Shown here: positions 45,003-55,446 of the stretch, piece after piece
Position numbering within the stretch: the first letter of the stretch is position 1
How the letters are laid out: the number at the start of each line of letters is the position of its first letter
Assembly: GCF_900626095.1 (NCBI RefSeq)
Contig: NZ_UYZZ01000002.1
Span: forward strand, 434,001-498,000
DNA length: 64,000 bases
Origin: Clostridium rectalis
Lineage (GTDB): Bacteria > Bacillota > Clostridia > Clostridiales > Clostridiaceae
Direction of reading: 5' to 3'
The notes under the pieces: model-generated
Told to the model about the DNA's origin: nothing
The model's input: the letters and a program-made list of their open reading frames with translations, nothing else
Database searches by the model: none
Program-made: the position numbers and the translations under genes

Positions 45003-48000
45003 CTAATTTAAGTACTCATTTAAAGCTATATGTTCTATTTTCTTTTTATATCCTTTTTCTACATTTATAGTATTTATAAAAACCTTAGCAGTATCTATGC
45101 ACGTAAATGCTAAAACTTTATATTCTGAGCAAGTCCTTCTTAATATGAATCCATTTCTGTTTAATTCATTCCCCTTGGTAGGAGTATTTATGACTATATT
45201 AATATTTCCATCCTTTATAGCATTGTTAACCTTTAATAGGTTTAATTCTGTACATTTAATATCTCTTTTATTTAAAAACTCAGTAGTTCCTGATGATCCA
45301 TATAAACTAAACCCTAAATTCGAATAATCTTTTAACATCTCTATACTTTCTTCTCTATCCCCTTCTCTTAAAGAAACATATATATTACCTTTAGTAGGTA
45401 TCTTTATGCCAGATGCTTTAAATGCTTTATAAATTGCATTATCAAGTTTATTATCTATTCCTAAAACTTCCCCTGTAGACTTCATTTCTGGACCCAAATA
45501 TATATCCGCATTATGCAACTTTTCACCAGAAAATACAGGTGCTTTTACTGCATAGAAACTCTTATTTTTCCTAAGCCCTACCCCAAACTTTGACTCTTTA
45601 AGACTTTTTCCAAGTTTTATTTCCAAGGAAATATCAACCATAGGAACACCTGTTATCTTACTTAATATAGGTATAGTTCTTGAGGCCCTCGGATTTACTT
45701 CTATTACATATACTTCATTTCCATCATATACATATTGTATATTTAATAACCCCTTTATATTTAATCCCTTCCCTATTTTTTGCGTATAATCTACTAATTT
45801 ATCCTTTATCTTTTCTGTTAATGTTAACGTAGGATAAACGGTAATGCTATCTCCTGAATGTACTCCTGTTCGTTCTATATGTTCCATTATTCCTGGAATT
45901 AATATATTCTCTCCATCACATAATGCATCCACTTCTATTTCTACACCTTTTATATATTTATCTATTAATATTGGGTGATCGTCTGATACCTTTACAGCTT
46001 CTGTCATATACAATCTTAAAGATTCTTTATTATAAACAACCTCCATAGCTCTTCCCCCTATAACATAAGAAGGTCTAACTACCACTGGATATCCTATGCT
46101 ATTAACAACTTTAAAAGCACTCTCTTCATTTGTAACACAATATCCGTTCGGAGAAGGTATATCAACTTTATTTAAGAATGTTTTGAATTTATCCCTATCT
46201 TCTGCTATATCTATAGAGTCAAAAGAAGTACCTAATATTTTAACACCTTTTTTATTAAGCTTCTCAGCTAAGTTTATAGCTGTTTGACCTCCTAGTTCTA
46301 CAATTACTCCATATACTTTTTCTTCCCTTATAACCTCCAAAACATTCTCTATATTAAGTGGCTCAAAATACAGTTTATCACCTGTATCAAAATCCGTACT
46401 TACAGTCTCTGGATTATTATTTATAATAATAGCTTTATATCCTGCTTTTTTTATTGCCCAAATTCCATGTACACAACAATAATCAAATTCAATTCCCTGT
46501 CCTATCCTTATAGGCCCTGATCCTATTATTAGTATTTTTTTATCATTTGTAATTAAATTTTCATTTTCTTCATCATATGTAGAATAATAATATGGAGTAG
46601 TTGCATCAAATTCACCACTACAGGTATCAACCATTTTATAAGATGGATATAAATCATACTTAGCTCTTAGTTTCTCAACTTTATCTCCATCTATTCCTTT
46701 TAATTGACCAATATATTCATCTGTAAATCCCATAGCCTTAGCTTCTCTTAATAAATCCTTATTTAATTTCAGTTTTTTAATTTTTTCTTCCATATTTATT
46801 ATACTTTCTATTCCATACAAAAACCAACTATCTATTCCAGTTAATCTATTTAATTTGTCTAAAGATAACCCTTTTCTAATTCCTTCTGCTATGGCAAATA
46901 TCCTTCTATCATCTTTTAGCTCTATAATACTTATAAGCCTATCTAAGTTCAGATTATCAAACTCATTTATCCTAAGAGAATTAAAATTTCCATCCAAGGA
47001 AATTATAGCTTTCATTAAAGAGCTTTCAAAAGTTCTACCGATAGCCATTACTTCTCCTGTAGCTTTCATTTGAGTACCTAAAGTTCTCTCAGCTTTTGAA
47101 AACTTATCAAAAGGCCATCTTGGTATCTTAGTAACCACATAATCTATTGTTGGCTCAAAACAAGCACTAGAACTTTTTGTAACACTATTTTTTATTTCAT
47201 CTAAGCTATATCCTACTGCTATTTTAGCTGCAACTTTTGCTATAGGATACCCTGTGGCTTTGGATGCCAATGCACTTGATCTACTTACTCTTGGATTAAC
47301 TTCTATTACTACGTATTTGTTTTGAAATGGATGCAAAGCAAATTGTACATTACATCCCCCTTCTATTTTAAGGCTCCTTATTATGTCTATTGAAGCTTTT
47401 CTAAGCATTTGATATTCCTTATCCCTTAAAGTTTGAGAAGGTGCTACTACTATACTATCCCCAGTGTGTATCCCTACTGGATCAATATTTTCCATATTAC
47501 ATATTATTATACAATTATCCTTCCCATCTCTTATAACTTCATATTCTATTTCTTTCCATCCAGCTACACTTTGTTCTAATAAAATTTGTCCTATAGGACT
47601 CATACTTAATCCCTTATGACATATTTCTCTTAGCTCATCTATATTATTCGCTATTCCACCACCTGTTCCTCCTAATGTATAAGCTGGTCTTATTATCACA
47701 GGAAATCCATAATTTTCTATAAACTTTTCACACTGTTCTATGTTCGTAGCTATTATACTCATTGGAATAGGCTTATCTATATGAATCATTAACTCTTTAA
47801 ATTCTTCTCTATCTTCGGCTTTTTTTATAGCATCACTATTTATACCTAATAATTTTACAGCATATTTATTTAGAATTCCCAAATCTTTTAATTTCATTGC
47901 TAAATTCAACGCGGTTTGCCCACCAAAGCCTGCTAAAATTCCATCTGGTCTTTCCCTAATTATTATTTTCTCTAGTGTATCTACATCCAATGGTTCTATA

Positions 48001-48194
48001 TAAACTTTATCGGCTATATGTGTATCAGTCATTATAGTAGCAGGATTACTATTAACCAAAATAGTTTCAATTCCTTCTTCCTTTACTGCTTTACAGGCTT
48101 GGGTACCAGAATAGTCAAATTCTGCTGCTTGCCCTATAACAATTGGTCCTGATCCTAATATAATAACTTTACTTAAACTCTTATCTAATGCCAT
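45003..48194 (-). CDS. carB: Carbamoyl-phosphate synthase large subunit
   Basis: 1063 residues, the full CarB length. Two ATP-grasp halves, each with an early GSGPI(V/R)IGQ motif (near residues 14 and 556) and HTGDS/HSGDS and NPRVSRSSAL/NPRASRTIPI signatures. The C-terminal domain (from about residue 930) is the MGS-like allosteric region. It makes carbamoyl phosphate from bicarbonate, ATP and ammonia supplied by CarA. 18 bp after carA. Confidence 0.97.
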   Translation of the reverse strand: MALDKSLSKVIILGSGPIVIGQAAEFDYSGTQACKAVKEEGIETILVNSNPATIMTDTHIADKVYIEPLDVDTLEKIIIRERPDGILAGFGGQTALNLAMKLKDLGILNKYAVKLLGINSDAIKKAEDREEFKELMIHIDKPIPMSIIATNIEQCEKFIENYGFPVIIRPAYTLGGTGGGIANNIDELREICHKGLSMSPIGQILLEQSVAGWKEIEYEVIRDGKDNCIIICNMENIDPVGIHTGDSIVVAPSQTLRDKEYQMLRKASIDIIRSLKIEGGCNVQFALHPFQNKYVVIEVNPRVSRSSALASKATGYPIAKVAAKIAVGYSLDEIKNSVTKSSSACFEPTIDYVVTKIPRWPFDKFSKAERTLGTQMKATGEVMAIGRTFESSLMKAIISLDGNFNSLRINEFDNLNLDRLISIIELKDDRRIFAIAEGIRKGLSLDKLNRLTGIDSWFLYGIESIINMEEKIKKLKLNKDLLREAKAMGFTDEYIGQLKGIDGDKVEKLRAKYDLYPSYKMVDTCSGEFDATTPYYYSTYDEENENLITNDKKILIIGSGPIRIGQGIEFDYCCVHGIWAIKKAGYKAIIINNNPETVSTDFDTGDKLYFEPLNIENVLEVIREEKVYGVIVELGGQTAINLAEKLNKKGVKILGTSFDSIDIAEDRDKFKTFLNKVDIPSPNGYCVTNEESAFKVVNSIGYPVVVRPSYVIGGRAMEVVYNKESLRLYMTEAVKVSDDHPILIDKYIKGVEIEVDALCDGENILIPGIMEHIERTGVHSGDSITVYPTLTLTEKIKDKLVDYTQKIGKGLNIKGLLNIQYVYDGNEVYVIEVNPRASRTIPILSKITGVPMVDISLEIKLGKSLKESKFGVGLRKNKSFYAVKAPVFSGEKLHNADIYLGPEMKSTGEVLGIDNKLDNAIYKAFKASGIKIPTKGNIYVSLREGDREESIEMLKDYSNLGFSLYGSSGTTEFLNKRDIKCTELNLLKVNNAIKDGNINIVINTPTKGNELNRNGFILRRTCSEYKVLAFTCIDTAKVFINTINVEKGYKKKIEHIALNEYLN

Positions 48195-48212
48195 ACCCTT
48201 TCCTCCTCTTTA

Positions 48213-49298
48213 TTATGCACTTTTAATATTATTATCTTTTGACAAAAGCTCTATAAATCTATCGAAAAGATAAATAGAATCATTTGGGCCAGGTGCTCCT
48301 TCTGGATGAAATTGTACCGAAAATATAGGTAAATATTTATGTCTTATTCCTTCAACAGTATTATCATTTAAATTAACATGAGTAATTACTATATCTTTAT
48401 TTTTGATACTTTCTCTATCTACTGCATAACCATGATTTTGAGATGTTATATATACTTTATCCTTCTCAATATCATAAACCCCATGGTTACCACCTCTATG
48501 TCCAAACTTCATCTTATAAGTATCTCCTCCAAGTGCCAAAGTAAGTAATTGATGCCCTAAACAAATACCGAATATAGGTAATTTACCTATCAATTTCTTA
48601 ATAGTCTCTATTGTTTTTGGTAAATCCTTAGGATCGCCAGGACCATTGCTTAAAAATATTCCATCAATATTGAGTTTTACTATTTCTTCATAAGGGGTAT
48701 TATAAGGGATGACTTTTAAATCACAATTCTTATTTTTTAGATTTTCAATTATGTTCTTTTTTATTCCAAAATCCATAACTGCTACTTTATACCCACTTCC
48801 TTTTATATGGGCTATGCTTTTTCTACTTACCATTTCTACTAAATTTTCATTAAAATTATAATTATTAAGTATATTTTTCATTTCATTTAAAGATATATTT
48901 TCATTAGATATGACACATTTCATGGAACCGTTGCTTCTAATCTTCCTTACTATACTTCTAGTATCAATATTTTGAATTCCAACTATATTCATTTTATTTA
49001 ACATTGAATCTAAACTTTCATTACTCATATAATGAGAAGGTACATTGCATAATTTTTTAACAATTAATCCCTTAGAATAAACTTTAGTACTCTCCATATC
49101 TTCTCTATTTATTCCGTAATTTCCTATAAGGGGATAAGTCATTGTTACTATTTGACCTGCATAAGATGGATCTGTTAAAATTTCTTCATATCCAACCATA
49201 GATGTGTTAAAGACAAGCTCCCCTACTGCCGTTCCAGATTTTCCAAAAGATTTACCTTTATAAATACTTCCATCTTCTAAATATAATAATCCATTCAT
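48213..49298 (-). CDS. carA: Carbamoyl-phosphate synthase small (glutaminase) subunit
   Basis: 361 residues from the ATG at 49298 (six bases after GAGGTG); a GTG nine bases upstream overlaps that site. Class I glutamine amidotransferase: nucleophile Cys in FGICLGHQLL, catalytic His and Glu in VQFHPEGAPG. The N-terminal half has GTAVGELVFNTSMVGYEEI (in part GELVFNTSMVGY). It releases ammonia for CarB. Preceded by a PyrR-type attenuator. Confidence 0.97.
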   Translation of the reverse strand: MNGLLYLEDGSIYKGKSFGKSGTAVGELVFNTSMVGYEEILTDPSYAGQIVTMTYPLIGNYGINREDMESTKVYSKGLIVKKLCNVPSHYMSNESLDSMLNKMNIVGIQNIDTRSIVRKIRSNGSMKCVISNENISLNEMKNILNNYNFNENLVEMVSRKSIAHIKGSGYKVAVMDFGIKKNIIENLKNKNCDLKVIPYNTPYEEIVKLNIDGIFLSNGPGDPKDLPKTIETIKKLIGKLPIFGICLGHQLLTLALGGDTYKMKFGHRGGNHGVYDIEKDKVYITSQNHGYAVDRESIKNKDIVITHVNLNDNTVEGIRHKYLPIFSVQFHPEGAPGPNDSIYLFDRFIELLSKDNNIKSA

Positions 49299-49351
49299 TC
49301 TCTTCACCTCATATTTTTTAATTTTAAGGTGAGGAAAAACGGTATTATTGC

Positions 49352-49453
49352 AAAAATAAAACCTCCTGCATAAGCAGAAGGTTAGAATTTTTGTAAAAAT
49401 ACTATAGAATAATCTTATTCCATTTTCCCTAACCTTCTCAGCCTCTCTGGACC
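49352..49453 (-). promoter_or_regulatory. PyrR-dependent attenuator of carAB
   Basis: Minus strand from 49453: GGTCCAGAGAGGCTGAGAAGG, of which the core TCCAGAGAGGCT matches the PyrR binding-loop consensus. The following GAGAAGGTTAG (49429-49439) can pair with CTAACCTTCT just before the terminator, giving an antiterminator. The terminator is AACCTTCTGC/GCAGGAGGTT (49360-49383) then TTATTTTT. PyrR with UMP or UTP would free the terminator. pyrR itself is not in the window. Confidence 0.88.
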
Positions 49454-49487
49454 GAAATTAAAGGCATTAATTATTTAATTGTATTAA

Positions 49488-49516
49488 ATTAAAACATATT
49501 TTTCTAACCCTGTCAA
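49488..49516 (-). promoter_or_regulatory. Promoter of carAB
   Basis: Minus strand TTGACA, 17-base spacer, TTTAAT. Transcription would start about 28 bases before the PyrR loop, so carAB has its own start despite following pyrE. Confidence 0.75.
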
Positions 49517-49534
49517 GCTAATTTAAAAACTACT

Positions 49535-50116
49535 TTACTTTATATTTCTACTACCTGGTTTTATATAATTTAATCCTGCTTTGCACAATGGACAGTCTTT
49601 TTTATCATAAGACTTAACTTCTAATTTAACTGCACTATAAATTGGATATGGCATTTCTATACTATTATCTCTTCTATCTACTATGCAACATAATCCAACC
49701 ACTTCTCCTCCTAATTTTTCTATAACCTTAGCCACCTCTAATGATGATTTACCAGTAGTTATTACATCTTCTGATATTATAACTTTCTGGCCTTTTTTTA
49801 TATTAAATCCCCTTCTTACAGTCATAGTTCCCTCTTGCCTTTCAGCAAAGATACCTGGTTTTTTTAGTTGTCTTGCTAATTCATATGCTACTACAATCCC
49901 ACCCATTGCTGGACCAACTACCATATCAAAATCTAAATCCCTTAACTTATCTGCAACAAATTTCAAAACTTTTTCTGCTTTATCAGGATATTGTAAAAGT
50001 TTTGCACACTGACAATATTTATCACTATGTCTGCCTGAGGACAATAAAAAATGTCCTTCTAAAACTGCCTCACTTTCTTTTAATGTATCTATAATTAATT
50101 TATTTGTATTTTCCAT
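49535..50116 (-). CDS. pyrE: Orotate phosphoribosyltransferase
   Basis: 193 residues. Type I phosphoribosyltransferase with the PRPP motif [18 protein letters not shown] (about residues 115-132) and the catalytic loop near [12 protein letters not shown]. It converts orotate and PRPP to OMP. Last gene of the pyrB transcript; no terminator separates it from the carAB promoter, so read-through is possible. ATG after GGAGG. Confidence 0.95.
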   Translation of the reverse strand: MENTNKLIIDTLKESEAVLEGHFLLSSGRHSDKYCQCAKLLQYPDKAEKVLKFVADKLRDLDFDMVVGPAMGGIVVAYELARQLKKPGIFAERQEGTMTVRRGFNIKKGQKVIISEDVITTGKSSLEVAKVIEKLGGEVVGLCCIVDRRDNSIEMPYPIYSAVKLEVKSYDKKDCPLCKAGLNYIKPGSRNIK

Positions 50117-50152
50117 ATTATATTCCTCCTGAAAATTAATATTTATATTCCA

Positions 50153-51049
50153 TTACTTTATAATTCCTGTTATTTCATTTAAATCTTTTATACCTTCTTT
50201 TAAAAGATATTTTTCTATTCCTTTTATTATATTCATCGCTGCAAAAGGATCTATTAAATTAGCCGTTCCAACCTGAATGGCCTTGGCCCCTACCATTATA
50301 AATTCTATAGCATCCTCCCAGGTCATAATACCCCCAATTCCTATAACCGGTTTATCAATATTTTTACACACTTCATAAACCATTCTAAGAGCTATAGGCT
50401 TTATAGCTGGTCCTGATAATCCTGCAGTTATATTATTAAATACAGGCTTTTTATGTTCAATATCTATTGCCATAGCTTTAAATGTATTAACTAAAGAAAT
50501 CGCATCTGCACCTGCATCACAACATTTATATGCCATGTGTACTATATCTTCTGCATTGGGAGATAATTTTACTATTAAAGGTTTTTTGCATATGGATTTC
50601 ACTTCTTTTACAATCTCGTAGGCTACATCTGACTTAATTCCAAAAGCCATACCTCCATGCTTTACATTAGGACATGATATGTTAAGTTCTATCATATCAA
50701 TATTTTTATTATTTAATTTTAATACCGCTTCAATATAATCCTTTGTAGAGCTACCACCCACATTTGCGATTATAACTGTATCAAGCTTTCCCATAAATTC
50801 TAATTCTTCTCTTATAAACCTATCCACCCCTGGATTTTGAAGTCCAACACTATTTAATATTCCTAAGCTAGTTTCAAATATTCGAATTCCATCATTGCCT
50901 TCCTTAGGATAAATAGTAAGTCCCTTTGTACTTATCCCGCCTAACTTTGATACATCAAAAATTTCATTATACTCTTTACCAAATCCAAAAGTTCCTGATG
51001 CTGCTATAACTGGATTTTTAAATTCAATACCACATATATTAACCTTCAC
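50153..51049 (-). CDS. pyrD: Dihydroorotate dehydrogenase, catalytic subunit (class 1B)
   Basis: 298 residues, FMN TIM barrel of class 1B, with active-site Cys in [17 protein letters not shown] and flavin motif [11 protein letters not shown]. It forms a heterotetramer with PyrK to pass electrons to NAD. GTG start; the pyrK stop codon lies in its ribosome binding site, so the two are coupled. Oxygen-independent, suited to an anaerobe. Confidence 0.96.
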   Translation of the reverse strand: MKVNICGIEFKNPVIAASGTFGFGKEYNEIFDVSKLGGISTKGLTIYPKEGNDGIRIFETSLGILNSVGLQNPGVDRFIREELEFMGKLDTVIIANVGGSSTKDYIEAVLKLNNKNIDMIELNISCPNVKHGGMAFGIKSDVAYEIVKEVKSICKKPLIVKLSPNAEDIVHMAYKCCDAGADAISLVNTFKAMAIDIEHKKPVFNNITAGLSGPAIKPIALRMVYEVCKNIDKPVIGIGGIMTWEDAIEFIMVGAKAIQVGTANLIDPFAAMNIIKGIEKYLLKEGIKDLNEITGIIK

Positions 51050-51051
51050 AA

Positions 51052-51780
51052 CTATTCCTCCAATTCTGAACCTAAAAATACCGGTCCATCTTTACAAGTC
51101 CTTTTACTACCAGTCTTGGTTTTGCAAGTACATACAAGACATGCTCCTATTCCACATGCCATGTGTTTTTCCATAGATACATAAATTGGCACGTTTATTT
51201 CTTTACATATATCCATAGCCTTATACATCATCTTTTCTGGACCACAACATAATACAATATCATATCCCTTAGCATTAAATATATCAGTGACATATCCTTT
51301 ATATCCTACTCTACCTGACTCTGTGCTTATATAAAAGTTGTCTATATATTTTTTTATATTATCTACTCCATATACTTCATCTTTAAATCCACTATATAAA
51401 TCAACTGTACACTTCTTTATTTTTTTTAACACATAGTTCATTGGTGCTATACCTATTCCACCAGTTATTAACGCTATTTTCCCACTTATTTTTTCCATAG
51501 GGAACCCAATCCCCAAAGGCCCCATCAATTCTAAACTATGATTTTCTCTTACATTAGAAAGAAGCCTAGTCCCTTTTCCTACTACTGCATATAAAAAACT
51601 TATGCATTCATCATTAATAGAATGAATACTTATTGGTCTGTTTAATAAAGGTTCATTTTCCCAAGCCCTTAACATATAAAATTGCCCTGGCTCTCCTTTA
51701 AACTTACCCTTTATAGATAATTTATAAATTCCCTTACTTATCTCCTTATTCTCTAATACTTTTTCTAATGAATACCTCAT
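51052..51780 (-). CDS. pyrK: Dihydroorotate dehydrogenase, electron-transfer subunit
   Basis: 242 residues. FAD-binding part ([11 protein letters not shown]), NAD-binding part ([12 protein letters not shown]) and the C-terminal [2Fe-2S] cysteines in [15 protein letters not shown] and RTCKDGPVF. It links PyrD to NAD+. Its stop overlaps the ribosome binding site of pyrD. Confidence 0.96.
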   Translation of the reverse strand: MRYSLEKVLENKEISKGIYKLSIKGKFKGEPGQFYMLRAWENEPLLNRPISIHSINDECISFLYAVVGKGTRLLSNVRENHSLELMGPLGIGFPMEKISGKIALITGGIGIAPMNYVLKKIKKCTVDLYSGFKDEVYGVDNIKKYIDNFYISTESGRVGYKGYVTDIFNAKGYDIVLCCGPEKMMYKAMDICKEINVPIYVSMEKHMACGIGACLVCTCKTKTGSKRTCKDGPVFLGSELEE

Positions 51781-51799
51781 GCAACCGCTCCATTTCCCA

Positions 51800-52675
51800 T
51801 TATTTATCTTTTAACTTTTTTACAGCATTTAATATATCATCTCTCATATTTATTACGGCTTGCCTTGAATAATCTTCAAAATGTAATATATTTTCGTGTC
51901 TTTTATAAGCTAAGAGTATTCCTCTAGATGAATTTACTACTCCTCCATTACCATCCTTTAGATATAAAGCCACATCATCTGCAGTACCTCCCTGTGCTCC
52001 ATATCCAGGTATCAAGAAAAAAGTGGTTTTCATATTGTTTCTTAGTTTTAAAGCTTCATCTACATGAGTACAACCTATAACTCCACCTATAGAGCTGTAT
52101 CCACATTGACCCAAATATTCTTTCCCCAACGTTTCAACTTTATCTGAAACTATTTCATATACCCTTTTACTATCTATAGATGATATATACTCTATATCCT
52201 TTGCACCCTCATTCGATGTTCTTACAAGTGTAAATATTCCCTTTTCATCATTTCGTACATAGGATAAATATGGTTTTATTGTATCCATTCCCATATAAGG
52301 ATTTAAAGTTATAAAATCCGTTTCAAAATCACCTTCAAAATGTGCTTTTGCATACATTTTAGCAGTATTTGCTATATCTCCTCTTTTTATATCAGATATA
52401 ACAATACAACCTAATTCTTTTATATACTCTATAATCTTTTTATATACCGTAAGACCTGTTAAGCCAAGTGCCTCATAGTATGCAATCTGAATTTTATAAC
52501 AAGCCACTTTATCAAAAGTAGCATCTATTATCTTTTGATTAAATCTAAAAAGAGCATCCTCTGGGAAAATAAATTTCTGCCTAAAATTTTCTGGTATATA
52601 TGCCATATCTGTGTCCAATCCTACACATACATGCCCATTATCTTTTACCCTATCATATAATTTATCTATAATCAT
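51800..52675 (-). CDS. pyrF: Orotidine 5'-phosphate decarboxylase
   Basis: 291 residues, the longer (type 2) form. Catalytic Lys/Asp array in VISDIKRGDIANTAKMYA (about residues 93-110); phosphate-binding residues in FFLIPGYGAQGGTADD. It converts OMP to UMP. Its ATG directly follows the pyrC stop (TAAATG). Confidence 0.95.
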   Translation of the reverse strand: MIIDKLYDRVKDNGHVCVGLDTDMAYIPENFRQKFIFPEDALFRFNQKIIDATFDKVACYKIQIAYYEALGLTGLTVYKKIIEYIKELGCIVISDIKRGDIANTAKMYAKAHFEGDFETDFITLNPYMGMDTIKPYLSYVRNDEKGIFTLVRTSNEGAKDIEYISSIDSKRVYEIVSDKVETLGKEYLGQCGYSSIGGVIGCTHVDEALKLRNNMKTTFFLIPGYGAQGGTADDVALYLKDGNGGVVNSSRGILLAYKRHENILHFEDYSRQAVINMRDDILNAVKKLKDK

Positions 52676-53878
52676 TTAATACTCCCCCTTTTTATATGAA
52701 TCATAAACAACAATTCCACTTTTTATTGTTTTATATATTTCACCATATACTTGCATTCCTATAAAAGGGGTATTTTTACCTTTGGAAGAAAATTTTTTAG
52801 TATCAATATTATATTTTCTATCTAAATCTACTAATACTATATCTCCCTCACAACCTATCTTTATTTCTCCTTTATTAAAACCTAGAATTTTAGAAGGATT
52901 TTTAGACATTATTTTTGATAATCTATTTATGGTTATACATCCCCCTTTAACCAATTTTGTATAACATATAGGAAATGCTGTTTCTAAACCTGAAATTCCA
53001 GGAGCTCCTTTTAGTTTATCCTCTAAACTATGTGGTGCATGATCTGTACTTATAGTATCCACCCATCCACTACGTATAGCCTGTATTAAATACTCTACAT
53101 CCTCTCTACTCCTCATAGGTGGATTAACCTTATAGTTAACCTTCTCAGTTAGTCCTATATGGTGTGGTGTTACTTCACAACTAACATGATATCCTTCCTT
53201 TTTAGCATCTATTATATATTTCATTGATTCCTTTGTACTTACATGTGCTAGATGTATAGAACATCCTGTATATTTTGCTAATGTAATGTTTCTCCAAGTC
53301 ATTGTATTTTCCGCAAGTCTTGTATCTGACGAAGTTAATTCATCATTTTCACAATGACACATTACTATAATATTTTTTTCTTTTGCCTTTACCATAGCAT
53401 CTAACATAATTTTACTATCCATAATATCTTTTCCATCTTCTGAAATTATCTTTACCTTATTATCTAAAGTATCTAAATGTGATAAAGTTCTGCCATCAAA
53501 ATTTTTTGTTATTGACATAACTTGGTGTACATCTACCAAGTTAATCTCCTTAGCTTTATCTCTTACATAATTAACAGTGTCCATACTGCTGCAAACTGGA
53601 TTAGTATTTGCCATTAGATTAACTCCTGTATATCCTCCTTGAACTGCTGCTTTACTCCCCGTTATAATATCTTCCTTATAGGTATACCCAGGATCTCTAA
53701 AATGCACATGTAAGTCTATAAAAGATGGTAATAAAGCCTTCCCTTCGGCATATATAGTTTCACATTGCTTATATAAATCTTTTCCTATTTCCATTATTAT
53801 TCCATTGTTTATATATACATCACCAATAAAATCTTGACACCAATCTATTACTCTAGCTTTCTTTATTAGTAACTCCAT
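52676..53878 (-). CDS. pyrC: Dihydroorotase
   Basis: 400 residues, class I dihydroorotase. Metal ligands HVHFRDPG, then the histidines of VMCHCENDE and SIHLAHVSTKE, and STDHAPHS. It closes carbamoyl-aspartate to dihydroorotate. Between pyrI and pyrF, with two-base and zero-base gaps. Confidence 0.96.
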   Translation of the reverse strand: MELLIKKARVIDWCQDFIGDVYINNGIIMEIGKDLYKQCETIYAEGKALLPSFIDLHVHFRDPGYTYKEDIITGSKAAVQGGYTGVNLMANTNPVCSSMDTVNYVRDKAKEINLVDVHQVMSITKNFDGRTLSHLDTLDNKVKIISEDGKDIMDSKIMLDAMVKAKEKNIIVMCHCENDELTSSDTRLAENTMTWRNITLAKYTGCSIHLAHVSTKESMKYIIDAKKEGYHVSCEVTPHHIGLTEKVNYKVNPPMRSREDVEYLIQAIRSGWVDTISTDHAPHSLEDKLKGAPGISGLETAFPICYTKLVKGGCITINRLSKIMSKNPSKILGFNKGEIKIGCEGDIVLVDLDRKYNIDTKKFSSKGKNTPFIGMQVYGEIYKTIKSGIVVYDSYKKGEY

Positions 53879-53880
53879 TA

Positions 53881-54312
53881 CTACTCCTCCATAATTCCAT
53901 ATATTTCATCACAATATTTACATTTATATTTACCTTTTTCTTTATCTATTAAATTAAATATATGAGGAATATATTTTTCTACGGAAGTTATACATCTAGG
54001 ATTATTACATCTTATTATTCCCTCTACCTTTTTTGGTAACTGTAAATTTAATTTACGTTTTATATTTTCACTTTCAATTATATTTATAGTTATGTTAGGA
54101 TCTATTAATCCTAACATTGTAAGATCTATATCTATATTATTTTCTATCTTTATAATATCTTTTTTCCCTAGCTTATTACTAAAAGCATTCATTATAAGAG
54201 CTACAGAAAAATCTGCCTTATCTAATTGTAAATAATTGAATATTTTTATTCCATATGAAGATTTTATATGATCAATTACTATACCATTTTTTATACTATT
54301 TATTGTGAGCAT
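53881..54312 (-). CDS. pyrI: Aspartate carbamoyltransferase regulatory subunit
   Basis: 143 residues. N-terminal nucleotide-binding domain, and a C-terminal zinc domain with CNNPRC and CKYC. With PyrB it forms the allosteric enzyme inhibited by CTP/UTP. A regulatory subunit is absent from B. subtilis but known in clostridia. One base from pyrB. Confidence 0.95.
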   Translation of the reverse strand: MLTINSIKNGIVIDHIKSSYGIKIFNYLQLDKADFSVALIMNAFSNKLGKKDIIKIENNIDIDLTMLGLIDPNITINIIESENIKRKLNLQLPKKVEGIIRCNNPRCITSVEKYIPHIFNLIDKEKGKYKCKYCDEIYGIMEE

Positions 54313-54313
54313 A

Positions 54314-55237
54314 TTAAATCACCCCCAAAAGTTTTGCCATAAGGGCCATCCTAACATACATTCCATATTTAGCTTGTTTAAAATAACAAGCCCTGTAATC
54401 CTTGTCGACTTCATAAGATATTTCCTTTACTCTTGGTAAAGGATGAAGTACTATCATTCCTTTTGGTGCTTTACTCATTTTTTCTTCATTTAATATATAA
54501 GTATCCTTCAATCTTATATAATCTTCTTCATTAAAAAATCTTTCCTTTTGTACTCTAGTCATATACAATATATCTAATTTTTTTATTATCTCTTCAACAT
54601 TTTCTACCTCTATAAACTGGATATGGTTCTTTTCTAAAATTTCACTTTTAATATATTGTGGGAGCATTAATTCCTTCGGTGAGATAAGAATAAATTTATT
54701 ATTAGTATATCTAGATAAAGCTTTTATAAGTGAGTGGACAGTTCTTCCAAACTTTAAATCTCCACAAAAGCCTATAGTTAGGTTAGATAGATCACCTTTT
54801 ATTGATCTTATGGTAAGTAGGTCCGTAAGAGTTTGAGTTGGATGATTATGACCTCCATCTCCTGCATTTATAACAGGAACTTCACTATATCCAGCTGCTA
54901 CCATTGGAGCTCCTTCCTTAGGATGTCTCATTGCAATGATGTCTGAATAACAAGAAACTACTCTTACAGTATCTGCTATGCTTTCGCCCTTTTTAGCAGA
55001 GCTAGAATTAGGTTCTGAAAAACCAATAACTTTACCTCCTAGTCTTAGCATAGCTGATTCAAAACTAAACCTAGTTCTAGTGCTAGGTTCATAAAATAGA
55101 GTTGCTAAAATTTTATCTGCGCATAGATTTGTAAATTTCTTAGGATTTTTTTCTATTATATTAGCTAAATCTAATATTTCTTTTATTTCATTTAATGTAA
55201 AATCCATTGGGTCTATTAAACTTTTTCCTTTTAACAA
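54314..55237 (-). CDS. pyrB: Aspartate carbamoyltransferase catalytic subunit
   Basis: 307 residues. Carbamoyl phosphate motif [13 protein letters not shown] (about residues 50-62), and the later HPTQTLTDL and HPLPRVKEI. It makes carbamoyl-aspartate, the first committed pyrimidine step. TTG start after AAGGAGGAG. First of seven pyr genes, preceded by a PyrR-type attenuator. Confidence 0.96.
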   Translation of the reverse strand: MLKGKSLIDPMDFTLNEIKEILDLANIIEKNPKKFTNLCADKILATLFYEPSTRTRFSFESAMLRLGGKVIGFSEPNSSSAKKGESIADTVRVVSCYSDIIAMRHPKEGAPMVAAGYSEVPVINAGDGGHNHPTQTLTDLLTIRSIKGDLSNLTIGFCGDLKFGRTVHSLIKALSRYTNNKFILISPKELMLPQYIKSEILEKNHIQFIEVENVEEIIKKLDILYMTRVQKERFFNEEDYIRLKDTYILNEEKMSKAPKGMIVLHPLPRVKEISYEVDKDYRACYFKQAKYGMYVRMALMAKLLGVI

Positions 55238-55282
55238 ATAAATCTCCTCCTTTTTAGTATCTCTGTACTAAATTTAAAGGTA

Positions 55283-55390
55283 TTAAAAAATGCCTTCCCC
55301 AATAAGGAAGGCATAGAATACTCAACGTCTATTATTTGTAGAATTCTATCTACACATTCCTTTAAGGCCTCTCTGGACCTTTTTTAAAGG
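55283..55390 (-). promoter_or_regulatory. PyrR-dependent attenuator of the pyrB operon
   Basis: Minus strand: an outer stem CCTTTAA/TTAAAGG encloses GGTCCAGAGAGGCC, the PyrR loop consensus. Downstream is a terminator stem ATGCCTTCC/GGAAGGCAT (55289-55313) with a T-run toward pyrB, and a possible antiterminator using ATAGAAT/ATTCTAT. UMP-loaded PyrR would favour termination. Confidence 0.87.
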
Positions 55391-55411
55391 TTATATATTA
55401 GTTTCTTTAGT

Positions 55412-55440
55412 AATGTTATCACTTTTAATTACATTAGTCA
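55412..55440 (-). promoter_or_regulatory. Promoter of the pyrB operon
   Basis: Minus strand TTGACT, 17-base spacer, TAACAT, ending about 22 bases before the PyrR hairpin. Confidence 0.72.
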
Positions 55441-55446
55441 ACACTT

